This document shows, piece after piece, positions 5,952 to 7,940 of a DNA stretch of 7,940 nucleotides. This stretch comes from an uncultured Lachnospiraceae bacterium (GTDB lineage: Bacteria > Bacillota_A > Clostridia > Lachnospirales > Lachnospiraceae). Location of the stretch: the NCBI GenBank assembly GCA_902767195.1, contig CACXGS010000348.1:1-7940 (forward strand). Direction: 5' to 3'. The position numbers were made by a program, and so were the translations under genes. The notes under the pieces were generated by a model, which was given only the letters and a program-made list of their open reading frames with translations, ran no database searches and was not told the DNA's origin. Numbering within the stretch: position 1 is the first letter of the stretch; each line of letters starts with the position of its first letter.

Positions 5952-6623
5952 ATGAGAAAATGGATCGGCATGATTGTTCTGGTAAGTATGACAGCCCTGG
6001 CAGCTGTCGGATGTACCGATGACAAACAGACTACGGAACCGGCGACGGAGCCCGCTACCGAAGCCGTCTCCCCGGAACAGGAGACGGAAGCTGCCTCTAC
6101 GGAAGCAGCCAAGCCCGATAAGTCTGCAGACGCAGTCACAGTGGTTATCGATGTGAAAGATTACGGGAAGATTACGGTAGATCTGGATGCCGAGAGTGCC
6201 CCGATCACGGTGGAGAATTTTGTGAAGCTGGTCAAAGAAGGTTTCTATGACGGCCTGACCTTCCACCGGATCATGGAAGGCTTTATGATGCAGGGGGGAG
6301 ATCCCACCGGAACCGGAAGCGGGGGATCAGAAGAGACGATAACCGGCGAGTTTGAAGCCAATGGTATCAAGAACCCCATCAGCCATGCCAGGGGAACCAT
6401 TTCCATGGCCCGGTCCCAGGATCCTGACAGTGCCAGCTCCCAGTTTTTCATTGTCCAGAAGGACTCTTTTTTCCTGGACGGCCAGTATGCCGCATTCGGC
6501 AAGGTAACCGAGGGAATGGATGTCGTGGACAAGATCTGCGAGGATGCGGAGCCTACGGACGATAACGGGACCATTCCTCCGGAGAATCAGCCGGTGATTA
6601 ATTCTATTACGATCAAAGAATAG
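5952..6623 (+). CDS. Lipoprotein cyclophilin-type peptidyl-prolyl cis-trans isomerase
   Basis: This 223-residue protein speeds proline isomerisation during folding, outside the membrane. It begins with a lipoprotein signal: basic MRKW, a hydrophobic core, then AAVGC, so Cys21 should be lipidated and the protein anchored to the outer face of the cytoplasmic membrane. Residues 22-60 are an acidic low-complexity Thr/Glu/Pro/Ala linker with TEPATEPATEA-type repeats. The cyclophilin domain runs from about 62 to 222. It has the signature FHRIMEGFMMQGGDP with catalytic Arg106 and Gln114, then GTISMARSQDPDSASSQFFI and the DGQYAAFGKV stretch. Such proteins assist folding of exported or surface proteins, but no client can be named here. 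AGGAGG at 5938-5943 lies eight bases before the ATG. nadE begins 24 bases after the stop, so the two are probably in one transcript. Confidence 0.95.
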   Translation: MRKWIGMIVLVSMTALAAVGCTDDKQTTEPATEPATEAVSPEQETEAASTEAAKPDKSADAVTVVIDVKDYGKITVDLDAESAPITVENFVKLVKEGFYDGLTFHRIMEGFMMQGGDPTGTGSGGSEETITGEFEANGIKNPISHARGTISMARSQDPDSASSQFFIVQKDSFFLDGQYAAFGKVTEGMDVVDKICEDAEPTDDNGTIPPENQPVINSITIKE

Positions 6624-6647
6624 TTTGTAAAGAGAAGGAGAGAAGAT

Positions 6648-7436
6648 ATGCTTAAGAACCCTCAAGAAACAAAAGACCGGATAGTAGAGTGGATTCGGGA
6701 ATATTTCAGGGAGAACGGACCGGAATGTGATGCCGTGATCGGAATATCCGGCGGAAAAGATTCCTCCATTTGTGCCGCTTTGCTGACAGAAGCCCTGGGG
6801 AAAGACAGGGTAGTTGGCGTGATGATGCCCAATGGAATCCAGGCCGATATTTCCGATTCACAGGAGATTGTTTCTCTTCTGGGAATCAAATCTGTTACGG
6901 TTAATATCAAAGCCGGCGTGGACGGTCTGTCCGGAGCTATCAATGATGCCCTGAAAGAATCCGACGCAGGTACCCAGGCTCTTTCCAGGGATTCTATGAT
7001 CAATATGCCGCCACGCCTTCGCATGAGCACTCTGTACGCCATCGCCCAGGCCCTGCCAAAGGGGGGAAGGGTGGTAAATACCTGTAACCGGTCAGAAGAT
7101 TACATCGGCTACTCCACCAAATACGGTGACGCCGCGGGAGATTTCAGCCCTTTGGCGAATCTTCTGGTCCATGAAGTGATTCAGATCGGAGAGATCCTCG
7201 GAGTACCGGAACGTCTGACAAAGAAGACACCTTCCGATGGACTCAGCGGCATGAGTGATGAGGATAAGATCGGCTTCACCTATGCGGTGCTGGATCACTA
7301 TGTTCTTACCGGTCAGTGTGAGGATCCGGAGACCAAAGCAAAGATTGACCGGATGCATCGGCTCAACCTTCACAAACTGCGGCTGATGCCCACATTTCCC
7401 ATGAAGGAGACCGATCAGCTGGCCAATTCTCTGTAG
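6648..7436 (+). CDS. nadE: NAD(+) synthase, ammonia-dependent
   Basis: This 262-residue cytoplasmic enzyme carries out the last step of NAD synthesis, amidating nicotinic acid adenine dinucleotide using ATP. The N-type ATP pyrophosphatase loop SGGKDSS is at residues 34-40. NMPPRLRMSTLYA, then NTCNRSEDYIGYSTKYGD (from Asn144), contribute to the substrate pockets. KKTPSDGLSGMSDEDKIGFTY forms the conserved C-terminal loop, and the protein ends with the HKLRLMPTF motif of this clostridial subfamily. No glutaminase domain is attached, so it should use free ammonia or a separate amidase. AGGAG at 6636-6640 lies seven bases before the ATG. It is the second gene after the cyclophilin, 24 bases apart. 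No convincing terminator is seen directly after the stop. Confidence 0.95.
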   Translation: MLKNPQETKDRIVEWIREYFRENGPECDAVIGISGGKDSSICAALLTEALGKDRVVGVMMPNGIQADISDSQEIVSLLGIKSVTVNIKAGVDGLSGAINDALKESDAGTQALSRDSMINMPPRLRMSTLYAIAQALPKGGRVVNTCNRSEDYIGYSTKYGDAAGDFSPLANLLVHEVIQIGEILGVPERLTKKTPSDGLSGMSDEDKIGFTYAVLDHYVLTGQCEDPETKAKIDRMHRLNLHKLRLMPTFPMKETDQLANSL

Positions 7437-7465
7437 TATTTCTTGCTGATCTGCATAGTGAATTC

Positions 7466-7494
7466 TTGACAAAAGAACATCACTGGTATAGACT
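7466..7494 (+). promoter_or_regulatory. Promoter of the PTS EIIB-like gene
   Basis: A perfect TTGACA (7466-7471) is followed after 17 bases by TAGACT (7489-7494, four of six). Transcription would start near 7501, giving an unusually long leader of about 80 bases before the ATG at 7581. The ribosome site is AGGGGG at 7570-7575, five bases ahead of the ATG. Confidence 0.6.
7486..7493. promoter_or_regulatory. Candidate GntR/HutC-type operator on the -10 box
   Basis: GTATAGAC fits the GT-N-TA-N-AC core described for operators of the HutC subfamily of GntR regulators, which often control sugar and PTS genes. It sits in ACTGGTATAGACT, which resembles one half of NagR/DasR-type sites, and overlaps the -10. 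The right flank does not complete the longer palindrome, and no such regulator is in the window, so this is a motif-based inference. Confidence 0.4.
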
Positions 7495-7497
7495 TTT

Positions 7498-7516
7498 ATT
7501 AGAGAATATATCTAAT
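7498..7516. repeat. Inverted repeat at the expected transcription start, possible operator
   Basis: ATTAGA (7498-7503) and TCTAAT (7511-7516) are perfect inverted arms separated by seven A/T-rich bases, with centres about 13 bases apart. The element lies immediately downstream of the -10 box and covers the predicted start of transcription, a typical repressor position. Confidence 0.4.
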
Positions 7517-7580
7517 GGATCCGGCAAGATGCCATTGTGTGATGCCCAGAGTTTTTTAGTTATTTTTCCAGGGGGTTATT

Positions 7581-7874
7581 ATGAAGACTTGTAAAATATT
7601 ATGTGTTTGCAGTGTGGGACTGATTACTTCCAACATGGTTGCTGCAAGGCTTTCCGAGCGTCTCAAAGAGAGAGGCTGGGATGCCATGACCAGAGTGACT
7701 ACACCCGATGAAGTGCGGTCTGAATTAGCGGAAGATGATTATGATCTTATCGCCTGTGTGACTCATGTTTATGAAGATTTTGATGTACCGAAAGTGAATG
7801 CGCTGGGACTTCTGGCAGGCAGTGATGTCGATCACGTGATCGATGACTGTGTCAAAGCTCTGGAGAACCGATAA
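7581..7874 (+). CDS. PTS EIIB-like protein, galactitol (GatB) type, encoded alone
   Basis: This 97-residue cytoplasmic protein resembles the IIB component of galactitol-family phosphotransferase systems, which passes phosphate from IIA to the incoming sugar via a cysteine. The first strand KILCVCSVGLITSNMVAARL (from residue 5) aligns with the GatB loop around CGxxxATSTM. Cys10 would be the phosphorylated residue, followed here by SVGLITS rather than the usual Gly-rich, Ala-Thr-Ser form. YDLIACVTH and the final DVDHVIDDCVKAL helix fit the rest of the domain, and the length matches complete single-domain IIB proteins. No IIA or IIC gene is adjacent within the window: the gene has its own promoter and is followed 26 bases later by a terminator. 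It could serve a transporter encoded elsewhere or act as a phosphorylation-dependent regulator. An intact partner is not visible. Confidence 0.82.
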   Translation: MKTCKILCVCSVGLITSNMVAARLSERLKERGWDAMTRVTTPDEVRSELAEDDYDLIACVTHVYEDFDVPKVNALGLLAGSDVDHVIDDCVKALENR

Positions 7875-7900
7875 TTATCAGTATGCAGTATAAGTGGACC

Positions 7901-7934
7901 ATGCCGGGATTACGCAAGTAGTCCCGGCATTTTT
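7901..7934 (+). terminator. Rho-independent terminator after the EIIB-like gene, capped by a GCAA tetraloop
   Basis: A 13-base-pair stem runs from 7901-7913 (ATGCCGGGATTAC) to 7918-7930 (GTAGTCCCGGCAT), with one T-G wobble. It is closed by the GNRA-type loop GCAA (7914-7917) and followed by TTTT (7931-7934). It starts 26 bases after the stop codon, ending a single-gene transcript. Confidence 0.93.
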
Positions 7935-7940
7935 GTGAAA

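Noticed and set aside
7523..7557. Attenuator-like hairpin with T-run in the EIIB leader
   Set aside because: Only a four-base-pair GGCA/TGCC stem forms, and it is separated from the T-run, too weak to call an intrinsic terminator.
1..7940. Mobile element, CRISPR array, tRNA/rRNA or phage genes
   Set aside because: There are no spaced direct repeats of CRISPR type, no transposase or integrase motifs, no terminal inverted repeats and no tRNA cloverleaf. Every long open region is explained by ordinary genes.

Overview
The window looks like chromosomal DNA from a low-to-mid GC Firmicute, most likely a gut-type Lachnospiraceae/Clostridia member. The evidence is Shine-Dalgarno sites close to AGGAGG before nearly every gene, rho-independent terminators, a clostridial short-form ammonia-dependent NadE, a Gram-positive-type lipoprotein cyclophilin, and a tail-domain protein resembling the soluble end of Lachnospiraceae ABC permeases. 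The taxon is an inference. I see no rRNA, tRNA, CRISPR array, insertion sequence or phage gene. It reads as ordinary housekeeping and accessory chromosome, not a mobile island or an obvious new multi-gene system.

Layout. (1) Positions 1-3171, plus strand: the 3' end of a protein that starts left of the window (possibly an ABC permease with a soluble tail), then an intracellular GH32 fructosidase/sucrose hydrolase, then an Fe/Mn superoxide dismutase, closed by a strong terminator. Short gaps suggest one transcript. (2) Positions 3172-4251, plus strand: an unrecognised 316-residue protein with a zinc-protease-like HEFTH motif and a Gly/Arg-rich tail. (3) Positions 4248-5123, minus strand: a metallo-beta-lactamase-fold hydrolase of the dihydropterin-related COG1237 type. 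It converges on gene 2 so tightly that the two stop codons share bases. A terminator-like hairpin for the plus-strand gene lies inside this gene's 3' coding end. (4) Positions 5124-5300: a divergent control region with a promoter for each side. (5) Positions 5301-7436, plus strand: a flavodoxin-fold NAD(P)H oxidoreductase, a lipoprotein cyclophilin peptidyl-prolyl isomerase and NAD synthase nadE. The last two are 24 bases apart. (6) Positions 7437-7934, plus strand: a self-contained unit with a promoter, a GntR/HutC-like operator, a 19-base inverted repeat near the expected transcription start, a lone galactitol-type PTS EIIB protein and a terminator capped by a GCAA tetraloop.

How the genes work together. 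The loose common themes are carbohydrate use (GH32, EIIB) and redox or NAD metabolism (superoxide dismutase, flavin oxidoreductase, NadE). Apart from shared transcripts, nothing proves that they form one pathway. The points most worth following up are the uncharacterised HExxH protein, the orphan EIIB with its stacked operator-like sites, the terminator embedded in a convergent gene, and the long insertion in the GH32 catalytic domain.
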